DNA of 33,350 bases from Chitinophagaceae bacterium (lineage in GTDB: Bacteria; Bacteroidota; Bacteroidia; Chitinophagales; Chitinophagaceae): positions 1 through 33,350 of the forward strand of contig JAGKWS010000038.1 in assembly GCA_021151685.1 (NCBI GenBank), given 5' to 3'. Shown in pieces: positions 22,402 through 31,575 of this stretch (positions within the stretch are counted from its first letter, which is position 1; every line of letters starts with the position of its first letter). A model generated the notes under the pieces. It searched no databases and was not told where the DNA came from. It worked only from the letters and a program-made list of their open reading frames with translations. The translations under genes and the position numbers were made by a program.

Positions 22402-22988
22402 TCTGCAGAGATTAGTCTTAAAAATTCTGAGCGGGTCTCGTTTTTCATAAACTCGCCGCTGAAGGCCGATGTGGTGGTTACGCTGTTTTGTTTCTGCACA
22501 CCGCGCATCATCATACACAGGTGTTGTGCCTCTATTACTACGCCTACGCCCAGTGGGTTCAGGGTTTCCTGTATCACATCCAGTATCTGGTGCGTAAGGC
22601 GTTCCTGTACCTGTAAGCGGCGGCTAAAGCACTCTACCACATGCGCCAGCTTGCTAAGGCCGGTAATAACACCATTGGGTATGTACGCAATGTGTGCCTT
22701 GCCAAAGAACGGCAGCAAGTGGTGCTCGCACAGCGAGTATAGCTCTATGTTCTTTACCAGCACCATCTCGTTATAGTCTTCATGAAAACGGGCCGCATTC
22801 AGTATGTCGGCGGCATTGGTGTTGTACCCCTGGGTAATGAATTGCATGGCTTTAGCCATACGCTCGGGCGTTTTCAGTAGTCCCTCGCGGTTGGCATCCT
22901 CGCCTATAGCACCTATAATAGATGTGTATGCGGTCTTCAGGGTTTCTGTAGCCGCTGCATCGTACGATTCGTGTTTATGATAAGCCAC
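22392..22988 (-). CDS. folE: GTP cyclohydrolase I
   Basis: The 198-residue protein is full length for FolE. Zinc and active-site motifs are present: SLCEHHLLPFFGK (C87, H89, H90), EAQHLCMMMRGV (H156, C158) and the C-terminal TTSAFSGEF. The enzyme converts GTP to 7,8-dihydroneopterin triphosphate, the first step toward folate, tetrahydrobiopterin or, through the next enzyme, 7-deazaguanines. It lies 39 bases downstream of the 6-pyruvoyl-tetrahydropterin-synthase-family gene and is probably co-transcribed with it from the promoter at 23590-23618. Composition is core-like, in contrast to the integrase region. Confidence 0.96.
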   Translation of the reverse strand: MAYHKHESYDAAATETLKTAYTSIIGAIGEDANREGLLKTPERMAKAMQFITQGYNTNAADILNAARFHEDYNEMVLVKNIELYSLCEHHLLPFFGKAHIAYIPNGVITGLSKLAHVVECFSRRLQVQERLTHQILDVIQETLNPLGVGVVIEAQHLCMMMRGVQKQNSVTTTSAFSGEFMKNETRSEFLRLISADLS

Positions 22989-23027
22989 TGTTTTTCTTTT
23001 TTTGTTGGGTGAGTGGTGCCGGCACAG

Positions 23028-23441
23028 TTAGCCGCCGTAGTACTCTACATATATGCTGCGCGTCTCTATCAGTTTGATGCAGTGTAGCTGTACCCCATCT
23101 TTATTGATGTGCGGTGCCAGCTCGTTCCATATACCTATGGCCAAATTCTCGGCACTGGTAAATTTTCCTTTCATGAAAGGCACGTCCAGATTCAGGTTTC
23201 GGTGGTCTACCTGCTCTACAATGATGTCTTTTATGAGGTCGCCCAGCGTTTTGGCATTGTACACAAAGCCTGTTTGAGGGTGCGGTTCGCCCTTTATAGT
23301 TACGTGCAGCTCGTAGTTGTGGCCATGCCAGTTGGGGTTGGCACACTTGCCAAAAACGTCTTTGTTTTCCTGATCGCTCCAGCCGTCGTTGTGCAGGCGG
23401 TGAGCGGCGTTAAAATGTTCTACACGAGTAAGAAATACCAT
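23028..23441 (-). CDS. queD: 6-pyruvoyl-tetrahydropterin synthase / QueD family
   Basis: The 137-residue protein is of typical length. Zinc ligands are H14 (FNAAHRL), H39 and H41 (WHGHNY); the catalytic Cys is C33 (GKCANP), D79-H80 belongs to the catalytic set, and E126 in IETRSIYVEY binds the pterin. The family takes dihydroneopterin triphosphate, made by the adjacent FolE, to 6-pyruvoyl-tetrahydropterin or 6-carboxytetrahydropterin (queuosine route). The GKCANPNWHGHNY arrangement resembles the PTPS side, and without other queuosine genes in view the substrate choice is open; the symbol is therefore provisional. It is divergent from the alpha-2-macroglobulin gene. Confidence 0.92.
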   Translation of the reverse strand: MVFLTRVEHFNAAHRLHNDGWSDQENKDVFGKCANPNWHGHNYELHVTIKGEPHPQTGFVYNAKTLGDLIKDIIVEQVDHRNLNLDVPFMKGKFTSAENLAIGIWNELAPHINKDGVQLHCIKLIETRSIYVEYYGG

Positions 23442-23758
23442 GTTGTGCGGAAAAAAATTGATTATCGGAACAGTATACTGATACGACCCGGATATGATTG
23501 TTTGTCTGTAAAAACCCGCAGCAGTTGGTTTTTATAGCCCGTCCAAACAGTACCCGTGTATTATATCAATAAAATATTATTTATCGGGGCAAAGTTAGGA
23601 CTAAATAATGTAACCAAACCTGATACACGTATCAAGAATACACTTTTGGCGGCTAAACAGGGGCATTTTTGTAGCCTTATGCAGTTGTTTTGTTAAACAT
23701 TTGCCGGCGGCAAAACATATATAACTGTGTAGTACATTTACAGTACATCCCACTCTTT
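23442..23758. other. Divergent intergenic region between the pterin genes and the alpha-2-macroglobulin gene
   Basis: No gene is seen. It contains the minus-strand promoter at 23590-23618. Facing right there is only a near-match (CATTTTTG at about 23665-23672, first base off consensus) and no certain promoter for the alpha-2-macroglobulin gene. An open frame continues in phase from 23690 to the lipoprotein start, but I prefer the start at 23759. Confidence 0.5.
23590..23618 (-). promoter_or_regulatory. Promoter of the queD-folE operon
   Basis: On the minus strand TTTG (23618-23615), a 17-base spacer and TAACTTTG (23597-23590) match the Bacteroidota -33/-7 consensus exactly. The predicted transcript has a leader of about 140 bases before the ATG at 23441. 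Confidence 0.75.
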
Positions 23759-26700
23759 ATGGTATCCCTCTCAAGGTTTGTATTGCGCATGCTGTGCTTT
23801 GCGGCATTGTGTTTTGTAGCTGTGTCCTGCAACAACAGCAATGGTATAGAAATTACGGCCAGCTTCGACCCCGAAATAGAGGCGCAGCAAAATCTGGAGT
23901 TCAATGTGAGCAAAGACCTGTGCCCCGACAGCTTGCAAAACCAGTGGGATAGCACCGCCCTGCTGGAGATAAGCCCTGCGGTAAAAGGCATTTTCAAATG
24001 GAGTGGGTCGCACTCGCTCATTTTTTCACCGGCTCGCGGCTTTCAGCCGGGCACTACCTATACTGCCCGCCCCACCAACCTACTGTTCAGGCATTATAAG
24101 GGCAAGGATAGCCGTGCGGTGAGCAGCAAAACAGTGACCTTCCATACTGCGCCACTACGGGTGGTAAATGCTGTGGCCGGCTGGGCACGTGCCGCCAACC
24201 AAACCGATGTAGTGGTGCAACTGGACTTGTTGCTGAACTATGACGTAAACCTTGCCGAAGCAGCCAAACAACTGCACCTGCAAGCCGGTGGGCGCGATGT
24301 AGCCATAACGCAGATGGCTACCGGTACCGGTAAGGCACTGACCGTACAGTTTGCCCCCATCAACAACAAAGATGCCGAAACGCCGCTTTCTGTAACACTG
24401 GGCAAGGGCGTGGCCATACCCGGTAGCAGCTATACATCGGCTACCGACACCACATTTACCACCAGTATACCGTCGCGCTACACCCTGTTGGTAACGGGTG
24501 TTGTAGCCCAGCATACCGGTACCGAGGGGGTAATAACCATTAGCACCTCGCAGCCCATACTACAGGCCGGCCTGCGCGAGGCTATTAGTTTGCAACCCGC
24601 AGTACCGTTCGACATTACGGTAAACGATGGAGGTTTTACTATACGCAGTGCATCGCTTAGCCCCGCACAGGTATACGAATTGCAACTGGCTGCTACTGCC
24701 GAAGGTGCATTTGGTGGCCGTATGAAGGCACCCTACTCCACTACGGTAGCCTTCGGCAAACTGAGTCCTTCGGTTTCTTTTGCCAACAGCAAGGGCATTT
24801 ACCTAACCGGTGGCGGTTACCGCAACATAGCCCTCAATATTGTGAATGTGAGTGCGGTTGAGGTGTCTCTTGTGAAGGTATACGAGAACAATATGGAGCA
24901 GTTTCTGCGCCGCGATGTGAGTTATGATTACCACTACAACGAAGAAGAAGAGGAGGGCTCATCGTACGAATATTATGAAACCGAAAATCTGGGAGATGAA
25001 GTGTTTAAGAAGGTGTACGAAACCGCCAAACTACCCCGCCAAAACGCAGCCCATGTGCTGCATCTGGATTTTGAGGACCGCCTGAAGAACTACAACGGCA
25101 TCTATGTGCTGCGCATCATGTCGCGAGATCATTTCTGGATTCAGCAATCCAAAATCATCTCTATCTCAGACATTGGCCTGATAGTAAAGGAGGAAGAAGA
25201 CAATATGTATGTCTTTGCCAACTCGCTGCGACAAGCTACGCCTATGGCGGGTGTAGGGGTTACATTTACCAGTACCACCAACCAAAAGATGCAAACCATT
25301 ACCACCGATGCCGATGGGGTGGCGGTGTTCAAAAACATTAGCAAAACCAACCCGGGCTTCCGGGTAGGTATGGTAACGGCTAAGAAGGGCGAAGATTTTA
25401 CCTTCCTTTGGCCCGACAAAACCCGTACCGGCACATCGCGCTACGATGTGGGTGGACGTATGCCCAATAGCACCGGGCTTATAGCCATGATACATCCTGA
25501 GCGTAACCTGTACCGCCCCGGAGAAACCATCAGATTGCAAACCATAGTACGTACCGAGCTGTGGCAGGTGCCGCAGAGTATGCCGGTAAAGGTGCGGCTG
25601 GTGATGCCCGGCGGTCGCGAAATGGCCGCCATACGCCGCATATCAGATGCGCAGGGCGCATCAGAATATGCCTTCCCCACACCACCCGGTGCCCGTACCG
25701 GCACCTATGTGGTAGAGGTGTATACGGGTAACGATGTGTTGCTCACATCGGCCAACATATCGGTAGAGGAGTTTATGCCAGACCGCATAAAAGTGGCAGT
25801 AACTACCGACAAGACCGAATACGAACCCGGCAGCAAGGTGACTACCAACATACAGGCCGATAACCTGTATGGCACACCGGCAGGAGGTACCAAATACCAG
25901 TGCAGTATGGAGTTGTCGAAAGGTACCTTCTCGTCGGACAAATACCCGGACTATTCCTTTGCCATAGCCGGCGATCTGAATACGAGTGCGGATGAACGTG
26001 AAGGTGCAGTGGATGCGAAAGGCAGCGGGGCACAGGTGTTCGATCTGGCCCGCACCATAGGCGATGTGGGTATAGTAAATGGCAATATCTCGGCAACGGT
26101 TTTTGACGAGAACAGCCGCCCGGTGCATCGGTATGCCCACTTTGTTGTTTACACCCAGCCAGTGTATATAGGGGTGCAGTGCAACCAGCAGTACATTTCG
26201 CCCAAGGTACCGGTACCTATAGGCCTGCTGTGCATGGATAAGCGGGGCAACCTGCAAGCCAGCGAGGCCGATGTGGTGGTGGTACGCAAGGAGTGGCATA
26301 CAGTGATACAGAAGAGTGGCAACAGCTACCGCTACGTATCGCAGAGCGAGGATGTAGTGGTGCAGCGTGCGCACATGGGCGTAGCGGGTGCAGGCACACA
26401 CTACAACTTTACCGCACCGCAAAATGGCGAGTATGAGGTGCGCTTCTACGCCAAAGGTGCCGCAAGTTATGTGTCTTGCCAGTTATACGCCTGGGGATGG
26501 AATGATAACCAATCTTCATCGTTCGAAGTGAATAACGAGGGGTTTGTAACCATAAAGGCCGATAAGAAACAATACAATGTAGGCGACAAGGTAAATGTAC
26601 TCTTCACCACTCCGTTTGAAGGGAAGCTGCTGGTAACGCTGGAGCGCGACAAAATGCTAAAGCACTATTATGTAGATACCAAAGACAAGTCGGCATCGGT

Positions 26701-29149
26701 ATCGTTTGATGTTACGGCCGACATGTTGCCCAACATTTATGTCTCGGCCACACTGTTCAGACCCATGGATGGCAGCGATATGCCACTGACCGTAGCCCAC
26801 GGCTATGCACCGCTACGTATTGTTGATAGCAAATGCCAGTTGCCCGTAACGGTAACTGTGGCAGGCCAGTCGCGCTCGCACCGCAAACAAACCATACAGG
26901 TACGTACCGCACCGGGCGCATCGGTAGTGGTAGCGGCGGTAGACGAAGGCATCCTGCAAATAAAGGGCTTCGCCACCCCCGACCCTTACGGGTATTTTTA
27001 CCAAAAGGTAGCCCTCTCTGTAAAGAGCTACGACATATACCCATGGCTGCTGCCCGAGGTGCGCACCACACTCTCTACCACCGGTGGCGATGGCGCAGGG
27101 TACGACGGCTCGCGCGTCAATCCGCTGTTTGTGAACAGGGTAAAGAACGTGTCGTTCTGGAGCGGCATCTTACAGGCCGATGGTTCGGGATTGGTGAAGT
27201 ACGAAATAGACATCCCCCAATTCTCGGGCGATATACGGGTAATGGCAGTTGCTTGTCGCAACAATGCCTTTGGCAGTGCCGAGCAGCACATAAAGGTGGC
27301 CGACCCTGTGGTGGTAAGTGTATCGCTGCCACGCTTCCTAAGCCCCGGCGATGAGGTGGGTATGCCCGTATCGCTGACCAATACCACCAGCAAGGCCGCC
27401 AATGCCACTGTTACCGTACGCACTACAGGGCAGGTGGGCATATTGGGCCAGACTACACAAGACGTATCTCTGCCTGCCAATGGCGCGCAGCGTGCCCTGT
27501 TTCGCGCAGCGGCATTGCCGGCAACCGGTACTGCCACAGTAACCGTAAGTGTAAAAGCCATGGGCGAGACTTTTGAAAACGTTACAGAACTGAGCATAAG
27601 ACCACCAGCATCGCTGCAAAAGCTTGCCGGTGGTGGTTTTGCCCCTGCCGGACAAACTACGGCCATTAATACCGGTGCCAACTTCCTGCCCGCATCGTTT
27701 GCGGGCAAGGTAACGGTGGGTGCATCGCCGCTTACACAGTTCACCAGGCACATAGAAGATCTGGTACAGTACCCCCATGGTTGTGTAGAGCAAACCACAT
27801 CGGCGGTGTTTCCGCAACTATACTATGCCGATATTGTGAAGAGCATAGGCATAGGACAGCCTGCCAATACCAATGGCAACATACAGGCCGCTATAACCAA
27901 GCTGCAATCTATGCAACTGGGCAACGGCAGCCTTAGCTACTGGCCTGGTGGCAATACCGAAAGCTGGTGGGGCAGTATTTATGCCTGCCACTTTCTGCTG
28001 GAGGCCCGTAAGGCGGGCTTTGAGGTAAACAGCAACACCATTACCCGCCTGCAAGAGTATATGAAGTACCGGCTATACAAAAAGGAGAGCATTACCTACT
28101 ACTTCAACAACAACCAGAAGCGCGATATAGCTGCCAAAGAAATACCCTACTCGCTCTACGTGCTGGCACTCAGCGGCCAGCCGCAACTGTCTGACATGAA
28201 CTACTACAAGGCGCACCGCGACCAGCTATCGCTGGATGGCCGCTACCTGCTGGCCGCAGCATACCGCATGGCGGGCATGCCGGCACAGGCGCAAGAGGTG
28301 CAGCCCCCGGCTTTTACCGGCGAGATTGCCCAAAGCGAGCTGGATGGTAGTTTTTATTCGTACATACGCGATTTGGCTATTTCGCTCAACTGTTTGCTGG
28401 ATACCGACCCTAATAACCGACAGGCAGGGGTAATAGCCCGTCAGCTTACCGACCAACTGGCGCGTGCCCCCTACACCAGTACACAGGAAAAGGCATTTGC
28501 CATGCTGGCACTGGGCAAGGTGGCAAAACAGGCTGCAAAAAATAGCGGTACCGCTACGGTAAATGCCGGAGGGCGTACGGTGGCTACATCGGCAGGGCCT
28601 ACGGTTACGGCCAGTCTGGCGGGTATGGCCGGGCAGCCATTGTCTGTGGCGGTGGCCGGTACGGGTGGGTTTTACTATAGCTGGCAGGTAAGTGGCCTTA
28701 CGGCAGATGGTAGCTACAAACAGGAGGATAGCCGCCTAAGGGTGCGCCGCCGCTTTCTGGACCGTAAAGGACATGAGCTCACCACCAATTTCCGGCAAAA
28801 CGACCTGATTGTTGTGTGCATTACCATAGAGGCACAAACGCAGGACGAAGTGCCCAATGTGGTGATTACCGACATGCTGCCCGCAGGCTTTGAGCCCGAG
28901 AATACCCGCCTGAGTGCCTTGCCGCAATTGGAGTGGATAAAAGACCCTTCTGAGCCTGAGTATACCGACATTCGCGACGACAGGGTGAATATGTTTGTAA
29001 CGGCCGGCCGCAAGCCACAAAGCTACTACTACATGGTGCGTGCCGTAACGCCCGGCACTTACAAGCTGGGGCCCGTACAGGCCGATGCCATGTACGATGG
29101 CAACTACCACTCGTATCACGGAGCAACCACCATACACGTAGCCGAATGA
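23759..29149 (+). CDS. Bacterial alpha-2-macroglobulin lipoprotein
   Basis: The protein has 1796 residues from the ATG at 23759, chosen because it gives a clean lipoprotein signal peptide: basic start, hydrophobic core and lipobox AVSC with C24. An upstream ATG at 23690 adds 23 residues that spoil the signal. The size and the repeated macroglobulin-type beta domains fit the family. The thioester motif is intact: PHGCVEQTTS with C1342, E1344 and Q1345. The bait and MG domains precede it, and an alpha-helical thioester domain follows. Bacterial alpha-2-macroglobulins trap foreign proteases in the periplasm and are usually coupled to PBP1C, whose gene overlaps by 4 bases here (ATGA). It belongs to the GC-richer core block. 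Many long antisense frames are artefacts of its composition. Confidence 0.95.
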   Translation: MVSLSRFVLRMLCFAALCFVAVSCNNSNGIEITASFDPEIEAQQNLEFNVSKDLCPDSLQNQWDSTALLEISPAVKGIFKWSGSHSLIFSPARGFQPGTTYTARPTNLLFRHYKGKDSRAVSSKTVTFHTAPLRVVNAVAGWARAANQTDVVVQLDLLLNYDVNLAEAAKQLHLQAGGRDVAITQMATGTGKALTVQFAPINNKDAETPLSVTLGKGVAIPGSSYTSATDTTFTTSIPSRYTLLVTGVVAQHTGTEGVITISTSQPILQAGLREAISLQPAVPFDITVNDGGFTIRSASLSPAQVYELQLAATAEGAFGGRMKAPYSTTVAFGKLSPSVSFANSKGIYLTGGGYRNIALNIVNVSAVEVSLVKVYENNMEQFLRRDVSYDYHYNEEEEEGSSYEYYETENLGDEVFKKVYETAKLPRQNAAHVLHLDFEDRLKNYNGIYVLRIMSRDHFWIQQSKIISISDIGLIVKEEEDNMYVFANSLRQATPMAGVGVTFTSTTNQKMQTITTDADGVAVFKNISKTNPGFRVGMVTAKKGEDFTFLWPDKTRTGTSRYDVGGRMPNSTGLIAMIHPERNLYRPGETIRLQTIVRTELWQVPQSMPVKVRLVMPGGREMAAIRRISDAQGASEYAFPTPPGARTGTYVVEVYTGNDVLLTSANISVEEFMPDRIKVAVTTDKTEYEPGSKVTTNIQADNLYGTPAGGTKYQCSMELSKGTFSSDKYPDYSFAIAGDLNTSADEREGAVDAKGSGAQVFDLARTIGDVGIVNGNISATVFDENSRPVHRYAHFVVYTQPVYIGVQCNQQYISPKVPVPIGLLCMDKRGNLQASEADVVVVRKEWHTVIQKSGNSYRYVSQSEDVVVQRAHMGVAGAGTHYNFTAPQNGEYEVRFYAKGAASYVSCQLYAWGWNDNQSSSFEVNNEGFVTIKADKKQYNVGDKVNVLFTTPFEGKLLVTLERDKMLKHYYVDTKDKSASVSFDVTADMLPNIYVSATLFRPMDGSDMPLTVAHGYAPLRIVDSKCQLPVTVTVAGQSRSHRKQTIQVRTAPGASVVVAAVDEGILQIKGFATPDPYGYFYQKVALSVKSYDIYPWLLPEVRTTLSTTGGDGAGYDGSRVNPLFVNRVKNVSFWSGILQADGSGLVKYEIDIPQFSGDIRVMAVACRNNAFGSAEQHIKVADPVVVSVSLPRFLSPGDEVGMPVSLTNTTSKAANATVTVRTTGQVGILGQTTQDVSLPANGAQRALFRAAALPATGTATVTVSVKAMGETFENVTELSIRPPASLQKLAGGGFAPAGQTTAINTGANFLPASFAGKVTVGASPLTQFTRHIEDLVQYPHGCVEQTTSAVFPQLYYADIVKSIGIGQPANTNGNIQAAITKLQSMQLGNGSLSYWPGGNTESWWGSIYACHFLLEARKAGFEVNSNTITRLQEYMKYRLYKKESITYYFNNNQKRDIAAKEIPYSLYVLALSGQPQLSDMNYYKAHRDQLSLDGRYLLAAAYRMAGMPAQAQEVQPPAFTGEIAQSELDGSFYSYIRDLAISLNCLLDTDPNNRQAGVIARQLTDQLARAPYTSTQEKAFAMLALGKVAKQAAKNSGTATVNAGGRTVATSAGPTVTASLAGMAGQPLSVAVAGTGGFYYSWQVSGLTADGSYKQEDSRLRVRRRFLDRKGHELTTNFRQNDLIVVCITIEAQTQDEVPNVVITDMLPAGFEPENTRLSALPQLEWIKDPSEPEYTDIRDDRVNMFVTAGRKPQSYYYMVRAVTPGTYKLGPVQADAMYDGNYHSYHGATTIHVAE

Positions 29150-31458
29150 TGAGGTGGCGTACCCGATTATGGCGTGGGGCACGGCTGTTTCTGTGGTGCG
29201 TAGCCGTGTTTCTGGCGGCCGATCTGTTGTTCCCCTTCCGCGCAGCGTATCCGCTATCGCGGGTGGTTACCGCACGCGATAGCACCGTGCTCTATGCAGC
29301 CCGTGCGGCCGATGGACAGTGGCGTATGCCGCTGGATGCGGCCGACATAACCCCATCGCTGCGGCGTGCGGTGTTGTACAAAGAAGACCGCTGGTTCTAC
29401 TACCATCCCGGCATCAATGTACTGGCAGTGGGGCGGGCCATGGTGGGCAATGTGGTGGCCGGCAGGCGATTGTCGGGGGCATCTACCATCACTATGCAGG
29501 TGGCCCGTATGTTGCAGCCGGGGCCGCGCACTTATGGGCGCAAGCTGGCCGAGATGTTTCGCGCATTGCAACTGGAGGCGCACTACAGCAAAGACCAGAT
29601 ACTGCATATATACCTCAATCTGGTGCCGTATGGCTCTAACATACAGGGGGTAAAGGCGGCATCGGTATTGTATTTTGGTAAAATGCCCGACCACCTCTCG
29701 CCCGCCGAGATAGCCACCCTTGTGGTAATACCCAATCGCCCCAACTCGCTGGTGCCCGGCCGGCACAATGCGGCCATTATGATGGCCCGCAACAAGTGGT
29801 TGCAACGGCTGGGTGGCGCAGGTGTGTTTACCGCTACCGATGTGCGCGATGCCCTTGCCGAACCTGTTACTGCCCGCCGCCGGGCTGCACCATTTACCGC
29901 ACAGCAACTGGTGTATAAACTGAGTGCAGGTGTACCCGATGGGCAGCCCATACATACCAGTATAGACGCCACCATACAGCACAATACCGGGCAGATATTG
30001 GCGGGTTATATGCAGGGGCTGCAACTACAGCAGATACACAATGCCGCCATTATAGTGATAGACAATACCACACGGCAGGTACTGGCCTATCATGGGTCGT
30101 CGCACTTTTACGATACGGCCCATGCGGGGCAGGTAGATGGGGTGATAGCCCTACGATCGCCGGGTAGTACGCTGAAACCCCTGCTCTATGGCTTGTGTAT
30201 GGATGCGGGCCTTATTACGCCAAAGTCGGTAATAGCCGATGTGCCGGTGAACATACGCGGCTACTCGCCCGAGAACTACGACCGCGAGTTTCGTGGCAAT
30301 GTAACCATAGAGTATGCCCTGAGCCATTCGCTGAACATACCTGCCGTGCGTATGCTGGAAGCATCGGGGCTGGGCAATTTTCTGAATGTGCTTACCCGTG
30401 CCGGCTTTACCTCGGTAGCTGGCAGCCGCAAAGAGTTGGGTATGTCCGTAATACTGGGTGGTTGCAGTGTGCGCCTTAGCGAGTTGGCGGCACTCTATTG
30501 TGCCATGGCCAATGGCGGTGTGTACAGGCCATTGGTGTATAGCCCCTATGCTGTATCTGCAGCCCTGCGTACCGATTCCGTTATTCTATCGCCCGCTTCG
30601 GCATGGTTGGTTACCAGCATGCTGACACAGTTGCAGCGGCCCGATGTGCCCAATGCATGGCAGTCGGCCAAGGGTATACCCCATATAGCATGGAAGACCG
30701 GCACCTCTTATGGCCGCCGCGATGCATGGAGCATAGGCTACAACAGCAAGTATACCGTGGGGGTATGGGTGGGCAACTTCTCGGGGCAGGGCGTACCAGA
30801 CCTATCGGGCACGGCTACTGCTACACCCTTGTTATTTCAGCTCTTTAATGCACTCCCTGCCAATAACGACCCCAATTGGCTGAAGCAGCCTGCGGGGGTG
30901 GGCTTCAGGCTGGTATGTGCCGAGAGTGGTAAGGTGCCCGCGCCTACCTGCACCACGCAGGTGATGGATTATTTTCTGCCCGGCACATCGGCAGGTGATG
31001 CCTGCACCCACCAGCGGCAGGTATGGCTCAGTGCCAATGAATGTATGAGCTATTGCAGCCTGTGCCTGCCACCTGATGGCTACAAAACCCGCCTGATGCC
31101 CAACTATGCACCCGAGCTGATAACATGGTACGAGGCATCGGCCATACCCTATACCCACATACCGCCCCACAACCCTGCCTGTAGCCATACACCGGGTGGC
31201 AGTGCCCCCACCATCACATCGCTCACCAACGGCATTACCTACATTGCCGAAAAGAACCGGAAAGACCAGTTTCAGCTATCGTGCGCTACCGCGCCCGATG
31301 TGCATATGGTACACTGGTACATCAACGACCAGTTTTTGGCCACCGCCCCACCCGGCAAGCGACTATTCTTTACCGCCACCACCCCCACCGTCAAAATCTC
31401 CTGCGCCGACGACAAAGGCCGGAATACGGATATACGGATACAGGTGCAGTATATGTAG
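29146..31458 (+). CDS. pbpC: Penicillin-binding protein 1C (transglycosylase/transpeptidase)
   Basis: The 770-residue bifunctional enzyme has an N-terminal membrane anchor (about 13-29) and a GT51 transglycosylase domain with the catalytic Glu E80 in LYKEDRWFYYHPG and GASTITMQVARM (111-122). Its transpeptidase domain has S341-T-L-K344 (SPGSTLKP), SHSLN and K517-T-G-T-S, and a C-terminal BiPBP_C-type beta domain follows in the last 100 residues or so. It polymerises and cross-links peptidoglycan. The gene starts inside the end of the alpha-2-macroglobulin gene (4-base overlap), the known A2M-pbpC partnership in which the protease trap protects the cell when the wall is breached. A strong terminator follows the stop. 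Confidence 0.96.
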   Translation: MMRWRTRLWRGARLFLWCVAVFLAADLLFPFRAAYPLSRVVTARDSTVLYAARAADGQWRMPLDAADITPSLRRAVLYKEDRWFYYHPGINVLAVGRAMVGNVVAGRRLSGASTITMQVARMLQPGPRTYGRKLAEMFRALQLEAHYSKDQILHIYLNLVPYGSNIQGVKAASVLYFGKMPDHLSPAEIATLVVIPNRPNSLVPGRHNAAIMMARNKWLQRLGGAGVFTATDVRDALAEPVTARRRAAPFTAQQLVYKLSAGVPDGQPIHTSIDATIQHNTGQILAGYMQGLQLQQIHNAAIIVIDNTTRQVLAYHGSSHFYDTAHAGQVDGVIALRSPGSTLKPLLYGLCMDAGLITPKSVIADVPVNIRGYSPENYDREFRGNVTIEYALSHSLNIPAVRMLEASGLGNFLNVLTRAGFTSVAGSRKELGMSVILGGCSVRLSELAALYCAMANGGVYRPLVYSPYAVSAALRTDSVILSPASAWLVTSMLTQLQRPDVPNAWQSAKGIPHIAWKTGTSYGRRDAWSIGYNSKYTVGVWVGNFSGQGVPDLSGTATATPLLFQLFNALPANNDPNWLKQPAGVGFRLVCAESGKVPAPTCTTQVMDYFLPGTSAGDACTHQRQVWLSANECMSYCSLCLPPDGYKTRLMPNYAPELITWYEASAIPYTHIPPHNPACSHTPGGSAPTITSLTNGITYIAEKNRKDQFQLSCATAPDVHMVHWYINDQFLATAPPGKRLFFTATTPTVKISCADDKGRNTDIRIQVQYM

Positions 31459-31463
31459 AGGGG

Positions 31464-31494
31464 TTTTGACAAAATTTTTATTGTCAAAATTTTT
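31464..31494 (+). terminator. Intrinsic terminator after pbpC
   Basis: TTTTGACAA (31464-31472), an 8-base loop and TTGTCAAAA (31481-31489) make a perfect 9-bp stem followed by five T. It lies 5 bases after the pbpC stop and also marks the switch to AT-rich accessory DNA. Confidence 0.8.
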
Positions 31495-31496
31495 GC

Positions 31497-31510
31497 CAAT
31501 AAATTTATTG
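31497..31510. repeat. 14-bp perfect palindrome next to the terminator
   Basis: CAATAAATTTATTG is a perfect palindrome, flanked by TTGC and TCAA so that 22 bases (31493-31514) are near-symmetric. The half-site TTGTCAA is shared with the terminator stem. Seen on the minus strand it lies just after the DUF262 gene and may help end that transcript. Confidence 0.4.
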
Positions 31511-31575
31511 TCAATGGTTGTCGTAACTCATTTAGGTCATGAAGAGTGTATGCTGACTTGCGTGAGGTGGAAATG

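Noticed and set aside
24155..30024. Many long open frames opposite or out of phase with the alpha-2-macroglobulin and pbpC genes
   Set aside because: The sense frames have clear domains throughout; GC-rich codon usage produces stop-poor shadow frames.
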